From Maritimibacter alkaliphilus HTCC2654 (lineage in GTDB: Bacteria; Pseudomonadota; Alphaproteobacteria; Rhodobacterales; Rhodobacteraceae), in NCBI RefSeq assembly GCF_000152805.1, contig NZ_CH902578.1, positions 3,521,906 to 3,585,905 on the forward strand: 64,000 bases of DNA, given 5' to 3'. A program made the position numbers and the translations under genes. The notes below the pieces were generated by a model. That model saw only the letters and a program-made list of their open reading frames with translations, was not told the origin of the DNA and made no database searches. This document shows positions 8,026-16,900 of the stretch, piece after piece; positions within the stretch are counted from its first letter, which is position 1; every line of letters begins with the position of its first letter.

Positions 8026-9173
8026 AATGTTATTTCCGTCAGGTGGCTGGGGGTGAGCGCGGCAATTTCGCGTTCACCCAATAGCATCATCGCATTCGTC
8101 ATTTCGTCCCGCAGAAGTTCGATCGCCTTGTCCACGCCCGCCTCGCCCGCGGCGGCAAGGCCATAGGCCCAGGCCCGACCGATCAGCACACCGGATGCGC
8201 CAAGCGCACGCGCTTTGAGGATATCGGTGCCGCGCCGAACTCCGCTGTCGAGCAGCACCTCCATGTCGTCGCCCGCCGTCGCGACCATGTCGGGCAATGC
8301 AGCGACGGCCGACAGCGATCCGTCCAACTGCCTGCCGCCGTGGTTCGAAACCGAAATGCCTTGCACACCGATCCGGCGCGCGGCCTCGACGTCATCGGGG
8401 TGTAAGAGCCCTTTGACGATCATCGGCCCGTCCCACGCTGCACGCACACGCGCCACGTCCTCCCACGTTGCTGAGGGGTCGAAGAGTGACGAGACGTGCT
8501 TAGCGATGCTCACGAAGCCGTCGGCGTGGGGGTTGCCCTCGAAATTGCCGAACCGGAACCGAGTGCGGGTCGACCGGGCAAGGAACGGCAGGCGGAGGGC
8601 GGTACCGGCAAGCGTCGCCAGACGCGGCCGGATTGGAACCGTAAAGGCGTTGCGCACATCGCGTTCGCGTCGCCCCGCGACGGGCAGGTCGAGTGTCAGA
8701 ACCAGAACGCGGTAGCCCGCATCCTTGGCGCGGCGCACCAGCCCCATCATCCAGTCGCGATCCTTGAGGAAGTAGAGCTGGAACCAGTTCTCACCCTCCG
8801 GAACCGCGCGCGCGACGTCTTCGATGGACGCGATGGAGTTTGTGGACAGGCAGGCCGGAATGCCCGCGCGCGCGGCAGCACGGGCCGCCAGAACCTCGCC
8901 CTCGGGCCAGCACAGCCCGGCAAAGCCGATGGGACTAAGCGCAATGGGAAGTGCGGCGGGCCGGCCCGCCATCGTTGCCGACAGGTCGATCGTGGACACG
9001 TCACGACCAACACGCGGGCGAAACCCATAACGGTCGAAATCCGCGCGGTTGTGACGGGCGGTCGTCTCGTCGCCCGCCGCACCGTCGACGAAGTCGAACA
9101 GCGCGCGGGGCAGGGCGCACCGGGCGCGGCTGCGCAGGTCGTCGATGTTCGACACGGTGGACAGATCGGGCAT
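8022..9173 (-). CDS. FMN-dependent alpha-hydroxy acid oxidase/dehydrogenase
   Basis: 383 aa, the usual length for the glycolate oxidase/lactate dehydrogenase/mandelate dehydrogenase family. Hallmarks: ALFDFVDGAAGDE near the N-terminus, the catalytic histidine and arginine in SNHGGRQLDG, and the phosphate-binding pair DSGVRRGTDILKA and GRAWAYGL. It oxidises an L-2-hydroxyacid to a 2-oxoacid, passing electrons to quinone or oxygen. It lies directly behind a D-type 2-hydroxyacid dehydrogenase (1-bp overlap), so the operon encodes both stereochemical routes to 2-oxoacids. The specific substrate is unknown. Confidence 0.88.
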   Translation of the reverse strand: MPDLSTVSNIDDLRSRARCALPRALFDFVDGAAGDETTARHNRADFDRYGFRPRVGRDVSTIDLSATMAGRPAALPIALSPIGFAGLCWPEGEVLAARAAARAGIPACLSTNSIASIEDVARAVPEGENWFQLYFLKDRDWMMGLVRRAKDAGYRVLVLTLDLPVAGRRERDVRNAFTVPIRPRLATLAGTALRLPFLARSTRTRFRFGNFEGNPHADGFVSIAKHVSSLFDPSATWEDVARVRAAWDGPMIVKGLLHPDDVEAARRIGVQGISVSNHGGRQLDGSLSAVAALPDMVATAGDDMEVLLDSGVRRGTDILKARALGASGVLIGRAWAYGLAAAGEAGVDKAIELLRDEMTNAMMLLGEREIAALTPSHLTEITL

Positions 9174-10150
9174 CAGGCTGGCTCCGGCACAAGGTTTGGC
9201 GGCGTCTCGCCGCGCGCGAGTGCGATGAACCCGTCACGCAGGATCGCGCCCATTCGCACCCGCGTCTCGACGGTCGAACTTCCGATATGCGGCAGGAGGA
9301 ACGCGTTTGGCAAATCCAGATAGCGCGCATCGAAGGTCGGCTCGCCCGCCATTACGTCCAGCCCGGCCCCTGCGATCTGCCCGCTGGACAGCGCCGCAAT
9401 CAGTGCTTCGTCGTCCACAACCGTTCCCCGCGCGACGTTCACGATGTAGCTGCCGGGGCGCATGGCAGCGAGGATCCGCGCGTTCACCGCGCCCCCGGTC
9501 GCGGCATTGGCCGGACAGGCGATGACCAGCACGTCGCAAGTCTTCGCAAGGCCCTGAAGCGTCGGGTGATAGACCGCGCCGCGTTCATCTTTGGGCTTCA
9601 ACCGCGACCGGTTGTGATAGGCGATGGTCATGCCCATGCCCGACAGCCGCGCGGCGATCTCACGCCCGATCCGACCCATGCCGAAGATCCCCGCCGTGCG
9701 ACTCGCAAGCTCGTGGCCCAGAAGCTGACCGGGCGTCCACCCGGTCCATGCGCCCGACCGCACGAGCGAGATGCTCTCCGTCGCCCGCCGCATCGCGCCA
9801 AGCGTAAGGAAGACCGCGATTTCAGCGACCGAGGCCGACAGCACGTCGGGCGTCGACAAAAGCGCAATCCCGCGCTCGGCAAGGGCGGCGCGGTCGATGT
9901 GGTCGGTCCCGACCGAATAGGTGCCGACCGCCGCCAGACCCGCTGGGAGCCGGGCGATAGCCGCGCTGTCCAAAGGCGTCTCGACCGACAGGACCAGCCC
10001 ATCCGCCGCATCTTTGGCCGTCACTTCGGACAGCGGCTTGGCGGTCAGGTCCAGCCCTTCGGCCAGCGCCGCCACCACCGGGTCCGGCAGCCTGCAACAC
10101 AAAAGCACACGCGGGCGATCCAGCCCGCGCGCCGGTTCGCCTCCGGTCAT
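9173..10150 (-). CDS. D-isomer-specific 2-hydroxyacid dehydrogenase
   Basis: 325 aa with the start at 10150 (MTGGEPARGL), which overlaps the stop of the upstream Rieske gene by 4 bp. NAD(P)-binding motif GIFGMGRIGREIAARL. The catalytic triad positions are all present: Arg in VNVARGTVVDD, Glu in GLDVMAGEP, His in LLPHIGSSTVETR. The family (glyoxylate/hydroxypyruvate reductase, GyaR-like) interconverts 2-oxoacids and D-2-hydroxyacids. Operon context with an FMN hydroxyacid oxidase, an isomerase-like barrel and a Rieske oxygenase suggests catabolism of a hydroxylated acid side chain. Confidence 0.88.
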   Translation of the reverse strand: MTGGEPARGLDRPRVLLCCRLPDPVVAALAEGLDLTAKPLSEVTAKDAADGLVLSVETPLDSAAIARLPAGLAAVGTYSVGTDHIDRAALAERGIALLSTPDVLSASVAEIAVFLTLGAMRRATESISLVRSGAWTGWTPGQLLGHELASRTAGIFGMGRIGREIAARLSGMGMTIAYHNRSRLKPKDERGAVYHPTLQGLAKTCDVLVIACPANAATGGAVNARILAAMRPGSYIVNVARGTVVDDEALIAALSSGQIAGAGLDVMAGEPTFDARYLDLPNAFLLPHIGSSTVETRVRMGAILRDGFIALARGETPPNLVPEPA

Positions 10151-11463
10151 TCCGCGGGCACGCCCGGCTTGCGGTTCGGCTGCGCTTTCTTGTGGCCGGG
10201 AACAAGGCTCCGCCATGGCTCGCCTGCGTCCACCACGCCCGATGTGCCGACGATCCCGCCGTAATCCACCGACGATCCAAGACCCGTCGGCTCGCGCCCC
10301 TCATCCACCTGTTTCGCGATGGTCAGAAGCGTGCGGTAGAGCCGCTGGATACCGATGTCTGCTGACGAAAGCCGCTCACCCGAACGGTCCCGTATGGGGC
10401 CGCTCGACACGACGACCGCGACATCCTCTTCGATCAGACCCGGCAGGCCCGAAAACGTCTTGCCCGCCCGCATCGCTGCGCGGTCCTGCCCGAAACGATT
10501 GTGATGCCCTGCCGTCGCAGGGGTGCCGAAGGTGCGGCGCGAAATGCCGTAACTGTCCAGATGGTGATCGGTCAGCCCCACGAATTCGAGCTGCTGAGAG
10601 CGCAGCGGTTCCTCGCCAATCGCCTTTTCGGTGTCCCAGAACACATGAATGAACAGCGACGTCGTGTCGTTGACCGGGACCATCAGCGTCGCAATATCGC
10701 CGTTCGGATTCAGCACGGTAAAGGGCGCTACGAAGGACGTGATCCGCACGTTGTGGCTGCCGTCGCTGTCGCCTTTGCGCAGGGCCGCATAATGAAACCC
10801 GAACTCGGTGTCCTCGGCGGCCAGTTCCGGGGCGAGGTCGTCGGCCATCTTGCCGACCTTGGAGGCGTAGTCGATCTGCACGTCGCCCGCACGCGACAGC
10901 CCGTCAGAGTGCAGGAAGCCAAGGTGAGTGGTGTCGAGAAGCCCCTCTGTCACCTGCACATAATTGCAGTCCTCGAAGTGGATCGTGGTCAGGAGGTGCG
11001 AGGCAGGCAGGTCCATCCACGGATACCGCTTGAACGCAGGCTTATCCTCGGGCGCGCCCATAAAGATCCAGACGATCCCGCCCGCCGCGACTGCAGGATA
11101 AGATTTGATCTTGAACCGCGTCTTGAACTCGGGGTCTTTGACGTTGGGGGTGTCGAGCACCGTGCCGTCATGCGCGAACTTCCAGCCGTGGTAGATGCAG
11201 CGCAGACCGCAGTCCTCATTGCGGCCCAAGGACAGCGACGCGCCCCGGTGGCAGCAGAACTCGTTCAGAATACCGATGTTGCCGTCCGTGTCGCGAAAGG
11301 CGACCAGCTTTTCGCCCATGATCTCGATTCGCACCGGGTCTCCGTCGCGCTCGCTCACCTCTGATTCGAGCAGCGCGGGCACCCAATAGCGACGCAGCGC
11401 CCGGCCCATTGGCGTGTCGGCCCCGGTCAAACACATACGCATATTGTCGTCGTGTGAAAGCAT
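10147..11463 (-). CDS. Rieske non-heme iron oxygenase, alpha subunit (phthalate dioxygenase type), paralogue 1
   Basis: 438 aa. The start at 11463 is fixed by the strong site CGGGAGGAAATC and by the family start MLSH. Rieske [2Fe-2S] ligands: C70, H72, C89, H92 (CIYHGWKF). Mononuclear iron: D177, H180, H185 in LLDTTHLGFLH. Overall layout (MLSHxxN...GRALRRYWVPAL) matches the phthalate 4,5-dioxygenase family of homo-oligomeric oxygenases, which hydroxylate or O-demethylate aromatic acids. It heads a leftward operon and diverges from paralogue 2. A palindromic operator lies 23 bp upstream. No reductase is in its own operon; the one at 13023 probably serves it. Confidence 0.92.
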   Translation of the reverse strand: MLSHDDNMRMCLTGADTPMGRALRRYWVPALLESEVSERDGDPVRIEIMGEKLVAFRDTDGNIGILNEFCCHRGASLSLGRNEDCGLRCIYHGWKFAHDGTVLDTPNVKDPEFKTRFKIKSYPAVAAGGIVWIFMGAPEDKPAFKRYPWMDLPASHLLTTIHFEDCNYVQVTEGLLDTTHLGFLHSDGLSRAGDVQIDYASKVGKMADDLAPELAAEDTEFGFHYAALRKGDSDGSHNVRITSFVAPFTVLNPNGDIATLMVPVNDTTSLFIHVFWDTEKAIGEEPLRSQQLEFVGLTDHHLDSYGISRRTFGTPATAGHHNRFGQDRAAMRAGKTFSGLPGLIEEDVAVVVSSGPIRDRSGERLSSADIGIQRLYRTLLTIAKQVDEGREPTGLGSSVDYGGIVGTSGVVDAGEPWRSLVPGHKKAQPNRKPGVPAE

Positions 11464-11485
11464 GATTTCCTCCCGTTTGCTCATT

Positions 11486-11501
11486 ATCTTCCATGGAAGA
11501 T
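11486..11501. promoter_or_regulatory. Palindromic operator ATCTTCCATGGAAGAT, copy 1
   Basis: Perfect 16-bp palindrome, 23 bp upstream of the ATG of Rieske paralogue 1. The same sequence recurs upstream of paralogues 2 and 3, and near-copies occur next to the marR-like gene, so it is a probable regulator binding site. Confidence 0.8.
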
Positions 11502-11599
11502 GATAGGGATGTCAAGCGCGCAGAACGCGCGGATCGCTTTGGCTAGCATCCCGACGCAGCGGTGGCAGGGGGAGTTGACGGAGCTTCCCGATGATGTTT

Positions 11600-11615
11600 A
11601 TCTTCCATGGAAGAT
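11600..11615. promoter_or_regulatory. Palindromic operator ATCTTCCATGGAAGAT, copy 2
   Basis: Perfect 16-bp palindrome, 55 bp upstream of the start of Rieske paralogue 2. Its central ATG (11607) is in frame with that gene, but the true start is almost certainly 11670, which has a strong ribosome binding site and the family N-terminus. Confidence 0.8.
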
Positions 11616-11669
11616 GAAAAGCCGCGGCGACCGGAAACGGGCGACTGTGGACCAGGAGGAGGAACTGGA

Positions 11670-12959
11670 ATGCTGTCCCACGAGGAAAACGAAGCCCTTT
11701 GCCGCGTCGGCCGCGGCACGCCCATGGGCAAGGTCATGCGCCGCTACTGGCACCCCATCGCGCTGTCCGAAGAATTGCCCGAGCCCGATTGCAAACCGAT
11801 CCGGGCTGAGCTTCTGGGCGAAAAGCTCGTCGTCTTCCGTGACAGCGAAGGCAAGGTAGGCGTGCTTCAGGAAAGCTGTATGCACCGGGGCGCGTCGCTG
11901 GCGCTTGGCCGTGTCGAGGATGGCGGCGTGCGTTGCCTCTATCACGGCTGGAAATTCGCGGTGGATGGCACGATCCTCGACACCCCGAACAACCCCGATC
12001 CGCGCGTGAAGCAGCGGCTCAAGCAGCCCTGTTTCCCGGTGCGCGAAGAGGGCGGTCTGATCTGGACCGTGGTGGGCGCGAAGAAGGGCGAAGAGCCGCC
12101 GTTCCGCCGCTATTCCTTCATGGACGCGCCGGCCGAGCACCGGCTGGCCCTGCGCATCAACGTGAAATGCAACTACTTGCAATTGTGGGAAGGCGGGGCC
12201 GATAGCTCCCACGTCGGGATCCTGCACGCCGAAAGTGCTTCGCCGGGTTGGCTGAACGACGAGCCGACGCGCGACAGCCGGGCGTCGAACCCCGCGAACC
12301 TTGCCGTCGTCGACAACGCGCCGACGTTCGAGATCGAGAACACCGACTACGGGTTCCACTATGCCGCTATGCGCCGCGCGCCGAATGCGCAGGGCGAGCC
12401 GGAGGTGGTGAACGTTCGTGTGGTGCCGCTTATCATGCCCACGGGCCGGATCATCCCAGCGCCGAACTCGTTCCTGACGGTGTTCGAGACGCCCGATAAC
12501 GATGGCCAAACCTCGACCTTCATCGTGCAGCACGGCTATTCCAAGCCGGACCGCGAAGAGATGCTGGAACTGCTCGGCATGGACGATCCGGCGGTCTATG
12601 ATCCCGAGACCCATAACCTCACCGTCGACTGGGGCATGGGGCTTGGGCAAAAGCGCGATCAGATGGACGAACACTGGAGCGGGATGAAGGGCGTCGAACA
12701 CGAAGACGCCGCCATGGCGCTGTCCATGGGGCAGATCTTTGATCGCACGCAGGAACATCTGGTGGCAGCCGACGGGGCCGTCGTGCGCCTGCGCCGCTGC
12801 CTTCTGGATAGCATCAAGGCGGTCGAAGAGGGCGAAGAGCCCTTGGGCGCGACGATGGAGGATCTCACGCAGGTGAGCGTGACGTCCGACGCGCCGCTCG
12901 ACCGGCCATGGCAGGCCGTGGGGCATCATTACGAAATCCCGCCGCAAGCCGCTGAATAA
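11670..12959 (+). CDS. Rieske non-heme iron oxygenase, alpha subunit, paralogue 2
   Basis: 429 aa starting at 11670 (MLSHEENEAL) after AGGAGGAGGAA. Rieske ligands C70, H72, C89, H92; iron site D178, H181, H186 in GADSSHVGILH. Same family and layout as the genes at 10147-11463 and 27271-28605. It heads a rightward operon with a reductase, an SDR, an alpha/beta hydrolase and a small unknown gene, so it probably performs a hydroxylation or O-demethylation in the same pathway. An operator lies 55 bp upstream. Confidence 0.92.
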   Translation: MLSHEENEALCRVGRGTPMGKVMRRYWHPIALSEELPEPDCKPIRAELLGEKLVVFRDSEGKVGVLQESCMHRGASLALGRVEDGGVRCLYHGWKFAVDGTILDTPNNPDPRVKQRLKQPCFPVREEGGLIWTVVGAKKGEEPPFRRYSFMDAPAEHRLALRINVKCNYLQLWEGGADSSHVGILHAESASPGWLNDEPTRDSRASNPANLAVVDNAPTFEIENTDYGFHYAAMRRAPNAQGEPEVVNVRVVPLIMPTGRIIPAPNSFLTVFETPDNDGQTSTFIVQHGYSKPDREEMLELLGMDDPAVYDPETHNLTVDWGMGLGQKRDQMDEHWSGMKGVEHEDAAMALSMGQIFDRTQEHLVAADGAVVRLRRCLLDSIKAVEEGEEPLGATMEDLTQVSVTSDAPLDRPWQAVGHHYEIPPQAAE

Positions 12960-12964
12960 GGCCG

Positions 12965-12990
12965 CGCCCGGCTGCAAGCGTGGCCGGGCG
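12965..12990 (+). promoter_or_regulatory. Intercistronic stem-loop between oxygenase and reductase
   Basis: CGCCCGGC and GCCGGGCG form a perfect 8-bp stem with a 10-nt loop, immediately after the oxygenase stop and 32 bp before the reductase start. There is no T-run directly after it. It probably tunes the oxygenase:reductase ratio by partial termination or 3'-end protection; this is inference. Confidence 0.5.
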
Positions 12991-13022
12991 TTCGACCTAT
13001 CTTTCTTCAAAAGGAGCCTGCG

Positions 13023-14015
13023 ATGATGATGCAGCCCTCGCTCCCCGGTCAGGACATGACCCTGCCGGTCGTTGTCCGTTCGATGACCCTTCTGGCACGT
13101 GACACGCTCGCGGTCGAATTCACGCCGCAGGATGGTGTGACGCTCCCGCCGTTCGACGCAGGCGCGCATGTCGATCTTTTGCTACCCAACGGCATCCGCC
13201 GGTCCTATTCGCTGTGCAATGCGCCGGGTGACACCGGGCGATATGTCGTCGGCGTGAAAAAGGCGGACCCGAGCCGAGGTGCCTCGTCCTACATCCATGA
13301 CACGCTGCGCGTGGGGCAGGCGATGAAGATCTCGGCCCCCAAGAACAACTTCCCGCTCGACGAGTCGGCGGCGAAGTCCGTGCTGATCGCGGGTGGGATC
13401 GGGATCACCCCGATGATGTCGATGATCGACCGGATGGAGGCGACGGGCGCCGACTGGACGCTCTACTATTCCTGCCGCACCCGCGCGGATGCTGCGTTCC
13501 TTGACCGGCTCGACCTGCTCGACAAGGCGCGCTGCGTGAATCTGAACTTCGACGGCGAACCGGGCGGCGCGATGCTGAATTTGGCCGAGATCATCGGGGC
13601 CGAACAGGGCGACGGCGTGCATTTCTATGCCTGCGGTCCAGCGCCGATGCTCGATGCGTTCGAAGCCGCGACTGCGGGTTTGCCGGAAGGGCACGCGCAT
13701 CTTGAACGGTTCGGGGGCGAGCCGCTTCCCGTCTCGGACGATGCGCTCGAGACGTTCGAGGTGGAGTGCATGCAAAGCGGGCTGAACCTCACCATCACGC
13801 CCGAGACGACCATTCTGGACGCGCTTCTCGACAACGGGATCGACATTCCGTTTTCCTGCATGGACGGTGTCTGCGGATCGTGCCGCGTCGGTGTGGTCGA
13901 GGGCACGCCGGACCACCGCGACATGGTGCTGTCAGACGGGGAACTGGCCGAGAACAAGGTAATGATGGTCTGCTGTTCGGGCAGCCGCAGCCCGAAACTG
14001 GTGCTGGATATCTGA
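13023..14015 (+). CDS. Phthalate dioxygenase reductase-type FMN/[2Fe-2S] oxidoreductase
   Basis: 330 aa. The start at 13023 follows AAAAGGAGCC. Residues ~10-110 are the flavin-binding barrel with RSYSL (60-64), ~115-235 the NAD domain with AGGIGITPM and FYACGPAPML, and ~245-330 a plant-type ferredoxin with C279, C284, C287 and a final cysteine at 317/318. The C-terminal ferredoxin order is that of phthalate dioxygenase reductase and VanB. It transfers electrons from NAD(P)H to Rieske oxygenases. It is the only such reductase in the window while three oxygenases are present, so sharing is likely. Confidence 0.92.
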   Translation: MMMQPSLPGQDMTLPVVVRSMTLLARDTLAVEFTPQDGVTLPPFDAGAHVDLLLPNGIRRSYSLCNAPGDTGRYVVGVKKADPSRGASSYIHDTLRVGQAMKISAPKNNFPLDESAAKSVLIAGGIGITPMMSMIDRMEATGADWTLYYSCRTRADAAFLDRLDLLDKARCVNLNFDGEPGGAMLNLAEIIGAEQGDGVHFYACGPAPMLDAFEAATAGLPEGHAHLERFGGEPLPVSDDALETFEVECMQSGLNLTITPETTILDALLDNGIDIPFSCMDGVCGSCRVGVVEGTPDHRDMVLSDGELAENKVMMVCCSGSRSPKLVLDI

Positions 14016-14031
14016 GGGAGGAGCAGGCGCA

Positions 14032-14829
14032 ATGACGCTTGAGAACGTGCCGGGCATCTCCGGCAAAGCATTCGCGGTGCTGGGCGCCGGGCAGGGGATC
14101 GGTCGCGCAACGGTGCAGGCGCTGGCGGCAGCCGGTGCACGCGTTGCCTGCGTGGACCGCGACGAAGGACTGGCTCAGGCTGTCGCGGGTGCGGTCGGCG
14201 GCCTTGCCCTGTCGGGCGACGTGACCCGGCGCGGCGACATGGAGCGGATGTTTCAGGACGCCGCCGACTGGGCGGATGGGTGCCTTGGCGGGGTCGTGGA
14301 CATCGTGGGGATCGCAGACGTTCGGGCGATTGCCGACATGGATGACGAGGGCTGGAACGAGCAGTTCGACCTCACGCTCCGCCATGCCTTCCTGACCGTC
14401 CAGATCGCCCCCCGCTTCATGCCGGAGGGCGGCGCGCTCGCCTTTGTGAGTTCGATGTCCAGCACGCGGGCGGTCGAGAACCAGACCGTCTACGGCGCGT
14501 CCAAAGCCGCGCTCAACCAGTTCGTCGCTGGGGCGGCTTGCGAGCTTGGGCCAAAGGGCATCCGCGTGAACGCCGTGTCGCCCGGTTTTGTGCGCACCCC
14601 GCGTCTCGTCGCGGCACTTGGCGATGACTTCTGGGCCGAGCTCAATGGCTATATCCCCGTGGGCCGCCCGTGCGAGCCTGTCGACATCGCCGGGCCGCTC
14701 ATGTTCCTCTGCTCGGACCTTGCCGCCTGCATCTCGGGCCAGACGCTGACGGTGGACGGCGGCACGAGCACGCAAGCCCACATGCCCAAGATCCCGCTCA
14801 AGCGAAAGGCCATGGGGGCGACGGCATGA
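14032..14829 (+). CDS. SDR-family oxidoreductase
   Basis: 265 aa. The start at 14032 follows GAGGGAGGAG. Dinucleotide motif VLGAGQGIGRAT, catalytic YGASKAAL, and C-terminal SGQTLTVDGGTS. The usual NNAG motif is replaced by DIVGIADV, as in a subset of SDRs. Position behind an oxygenase-reductase pair suggests oxidation of a diol or alcohol intermediate. It overlaps the following hydrolase gene by 4 bp. The C-terminal extension past the last motif is basic and slightly longer than usual. Confidence 0.85.
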   Translation: MTLENVPGISGKAFAVLGAGQGIGRATVQALAAAGARVACVDRDEGLAQAVAGAVGGLALSGDVTRRGDMERMFQDAADWADGCLGGVVDIVGIADVRAIADMDDEGWNEQFDLTLRHAFLTVQIAPRFMPEGGALAFVSSMSSTRAVENQTVYGASKAALNQFVAGAACELGPKGIRVNAVSPGFVRTPRLVAALGDDFWAELNGYIPVGRPCEPVDIAGPLMFLCSDLAACISGQTLTVDGGTSTQAHMPKIPLKRKAMGATA

Positions 14830-15752
14830 GCGCGCCGACCGATCCCGCCTTCGCACCGATCCTCGGCCATAGCCGGGGTAAATCCGTGCTCGCCGACGGG
14901 GCGCTCCCCGATGTGCGTCAGATGATGGAAGAGCGCGCCAAATCCCGGCCCGGCCCGGACGTTGCGACCGTGCGCGACGCGGTCGTGCCCGGCCCGGCGG
15001 GCGACATTCCGGTGCGGCTTTACGTGCCCGAGCAGGCGCGCGGCGTCGTTCTTGCCTATCACGGTGGCGGCTGGATCACGGGCAGCCGCGACAGCTTTGA
15101 CCCGGTCTGCCGCTTCATGGCGGCGGACTCCGGCGCGGCGGTCGTGTCGGTCGACTACCGGCTCGCGCCCGAGCACGTGTTCCCCGCCGCAGTCGATGAC
15201 GCCTTTGCCGCGCTCGTCGCGGTAGATCGGGACCGCGCAGGCCTTGGCCTGCCGGACGGCCCCATCGTCGTGATGGGCGAATCCGCAGGTGCGAACCTTG
15301 CCCTCGTCGTGTCGCTGATGGCGCGGGATGCGTGCGGCCCGGCGATTGCCAAGCAGGTGTTGGCCTATCCGGCGGTGGACGCGAGTGTGGAGCGCCCCTC
15401 GATGGATCTCTTTGCCGAGAACCACCTTCAGACCCGCCGCGACGTCAAACACGCGCTGGGCACCTATGCGCTGAACCACGGCGTCGATCCGTCCGACTGG
15501 CGTCTGTCGCCGCTCAAGGCCGAGACGTTCGCGGGCCTGCCTTCGGTCTTTCTCATCTCGGCGGAGTGCGACGCGATCCGCGACGATTCCGAAGCGCTGA
15601 CCCACCGCCTGATGGCCGAAGGTGTCGGCGTGGTCCACGCGCGATATGCGGGCATGATCCACACCTTCGTCCAGATGCGCCCGGCGGTCGAAGCGGCCAT
15701 CGTCGCGCAGCGCCAGATGGCCGACGAAGTGCGCCGCGCCGTGCAAGCGTAA
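14826..15752 (+). CDS. Alpha/beta hydrolase, HSL-type esterase
   Basis: 308 aa with ATG at 14826 overlapping the SDR stop (ATGA). Oxyanion-hole motif YHGGGWITGS, nucleophile GESAGANLA, acid in AECDAIRDD, and catalytic histidine in MIHTFVQM identify a hormone-sensitive-lipase family carboxylesterase. It probably hydrolyses an ester or lactone in the oxygenase pathway. Same operon as the Rieske paralogue 2, reductase and SDR. A second HSL-type hydrolase is encoded at 43269-44201. Confidence 0.88.
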   Translation: MSAPTDPAFAPILGHSRGKSVLADGALPDVRQMMEERAKSRPGPDVATVRDAVVPGPAGDIPVRLYVPEQARGVVLAYHGGGWITGSRDSFDPVCRFMAADSGAAVVSVDYRLAPEHVFPAAVDDAFAALVAVDRDRAGLGLPDGPIVVMGESAGANLALVVSLMARDACGPAIAKQVLAYPAVDASVERPSMDLFAENHLQTRRDVKHALGTYALNHGVDPSDWRLSPLKAETFAGLPSVFLISAECDAIRDDSEALTHRLMAEGVGVVHARYAGMIHTFVQMRPAVEAAIVAQRQMADEVRRAVQA

Positions 15753-15767
15753 CGAGAAGGGTATCCC

Positions 15768-15992
15768 GTGATCAGTTTCAACGACATCATCGACAAGGCC
15801 TGCCCGGCAGCGGTGCAGGCCGAACGCCAAGGGAACCTGCCGACGCGGATGTTTGTTCATCCCGTGATATTCGACGGCATTTCGGAAATCCGGCGCGACG
15901 AAATCGCGAACGGGTTTCCTCTGATCCTGCTCGGCATGTTTCTGGAGGTCGACCCGGACCTTCCCCGAGATGGCTTCCGCTTCGAACGCTAG
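15768..15992 (+). CDS. Small conserved-looking protein of unknown function
   Basis: 74 aa starting at a GTG (15768) after GAGAAGGG. No signal peptide; one hydrophobic patch (FPLILLGMFLEV) that is too short and central to be a clear membrane anchor. It lies 15 bp after the hydrolase stop, co-directional, and ends 4 bp before the convergent marR-like gene. The spacing and ribosome binding site argue that it is real. I do not recognise the family. It could be a subunit or accessory factor of the pathway. Confidence 0.55.
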   Translation: MISFNDIIDKACPAAVQAERQGNLPTRMFVHPVIFDGISEIRRDEIANGFPLILLGMFLEVDPDLPRDGFRFER

Positions 15993-15996
15993 GCGA

Positions 15997-16512
15997 TCAG
16001 TCCGCTGCGTTCTCTACCGGGGGGAGGCCTTCGACGTTCTCGAAATAGGCGAGAAGCTTGTAAAGGAAATCCATCCCCTGAGCGAGCTCGTCCGTGCTCA
16101 TGCTGTCAACAACCCGACCGAACGCGGTGTCCGGCGAACAGATCAGCCCGATCGCCTCGTCCGCGACACGCCGCCCCTCGTCCGTCAGGTAAATGATCCG
16201 GCCGCGTTTATAGGCCGGGTCGACCTTGCGCGACACGAGCTTGCTGCGGATCAGGCGATCCACCTGCTTGGTCACGGCCCCCGATGTGATGAACAGCGAC
16301 TGGAACAGGTCGGTCGGGCGCATCGCACCGTCCGGGCCATTGCGACGAAGCGCCAGAAGGATACGCAGGTCGCTAGGCCCGATCGAATATCCGGCCTGGC
16401 TGAGATCGCGAAACGCTGCCTCCATCGACGTGTCGATCTGTTTGATCGCCGCCGCGACGATGAACGGGTCGAGGTTAAGGTCGGGGCGCTCCCGGCGCCA
16501 CGCTTGGGTCAT
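15997..16512 (-). CDS. MarR-family transcriptional regulator
   Basis: 171 aa from the ATG at 16512; a TTG seven codons upstream, after GGAGGGG, is an alternative start. The winged helix is clear: MRPTDLFQSLFITSGAVTKQVDRLIRSKLV followed by the wing DPAYKRGRIIYLTDEGRRV. MarR proteins are usually repressors that release DNA on binding an aromatic ligand. It lies between the oxygenase operon and the Liv importer, and two near-copies of the 16-bp palindrome sit in its own upstream region. It is therefore the best candidate to bind all copies. Binding is inferred, not shown. Confidence 0.88.
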   Translation of the reverse strand: MTQAWRRERPDLNLDPFIVAAAIKQIDTSMEAAFRDLSQAGYSIGPSDLRILLALRRNGPDGAMRPTDLFQSLFITSGAVTKQVDRLIRSKLVSRKVDPAYKRGRIIYLTDEGRRVADEAIGLICSPDTAFGRVVDSMSTDELAQGMDFLYKLLAYFENVEGLPPVENAAD

Positions 16513-16705
16513 GTCATTCAATGTTCGTGCCAATCCCGCTTTATCCCCTCCGCGACTGCATTCGTGCAGTCCTCCCCTTGATTTCACGGGATCATAGAGT
16601 CCCGCGGACGCCCGAACAACGCCTCTCCCTGCTCGAGCGGATCCTCCGCCAATCACCTTCGTTCCGCTTGCCGGGACAACGGCGCTGCTTTGCGGATGCA
16701 GCATC

Positions 16706-16721
16706 ATCATCCATGGAAGAT
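16706..16721. promoter_or_regulatory. Operator-like palindrome, copy 3 (one mismatch)
   Basis: ATCATCCATGGAAGAT differs at one position from the perfect operator. It lies in the 388-bp divergent region between the marR-like gene and the importer genes, 54 bp from copy 4. The stretch between them carries TTGAC (16736-16740), a possible promoter element. Confidence 0.7.
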
Positions 16722-16759
16722 ATTCAAGAATCTTCTTGACGTGAAAGCGCATTCGTTTC

Positions 16760-16775
16760 ATCTTCCATGGAAGGT
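16760..16775. promoter_or_regulatory. Operator-like palindrome, copy 4 (one mismatch)
   Basis: ATCTTCCATGGAAGGT differs at the penultimate position from the perfect operator. It lies 125 bp upstream of the importer substrate-binding protein gene. Paired with copy 3, it could repress both marR and the importer. Confidence 0.72.
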
Positions 16776-16900
16776 CAGATGAGTTGGTTATTGGTCGGAC
16801 ACTGTTAAGACCGATCCGGGAGTGAGGAAAATCTGGCCTGACGACGATGCGTGACCGTGCTCCGGAGAGCCACGGCAAAAGCGCGAACAGGGAGGAAATC

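Noticed and set aside
11607-11669. ATG inside operator copy 2 as start of Rieske paralogue 2
   Set aside because: No Shine-Dalgarno before it, and 21 extra residues absent from the paralogues; ATG 11670 has AGGAGG and the family N-terminus.
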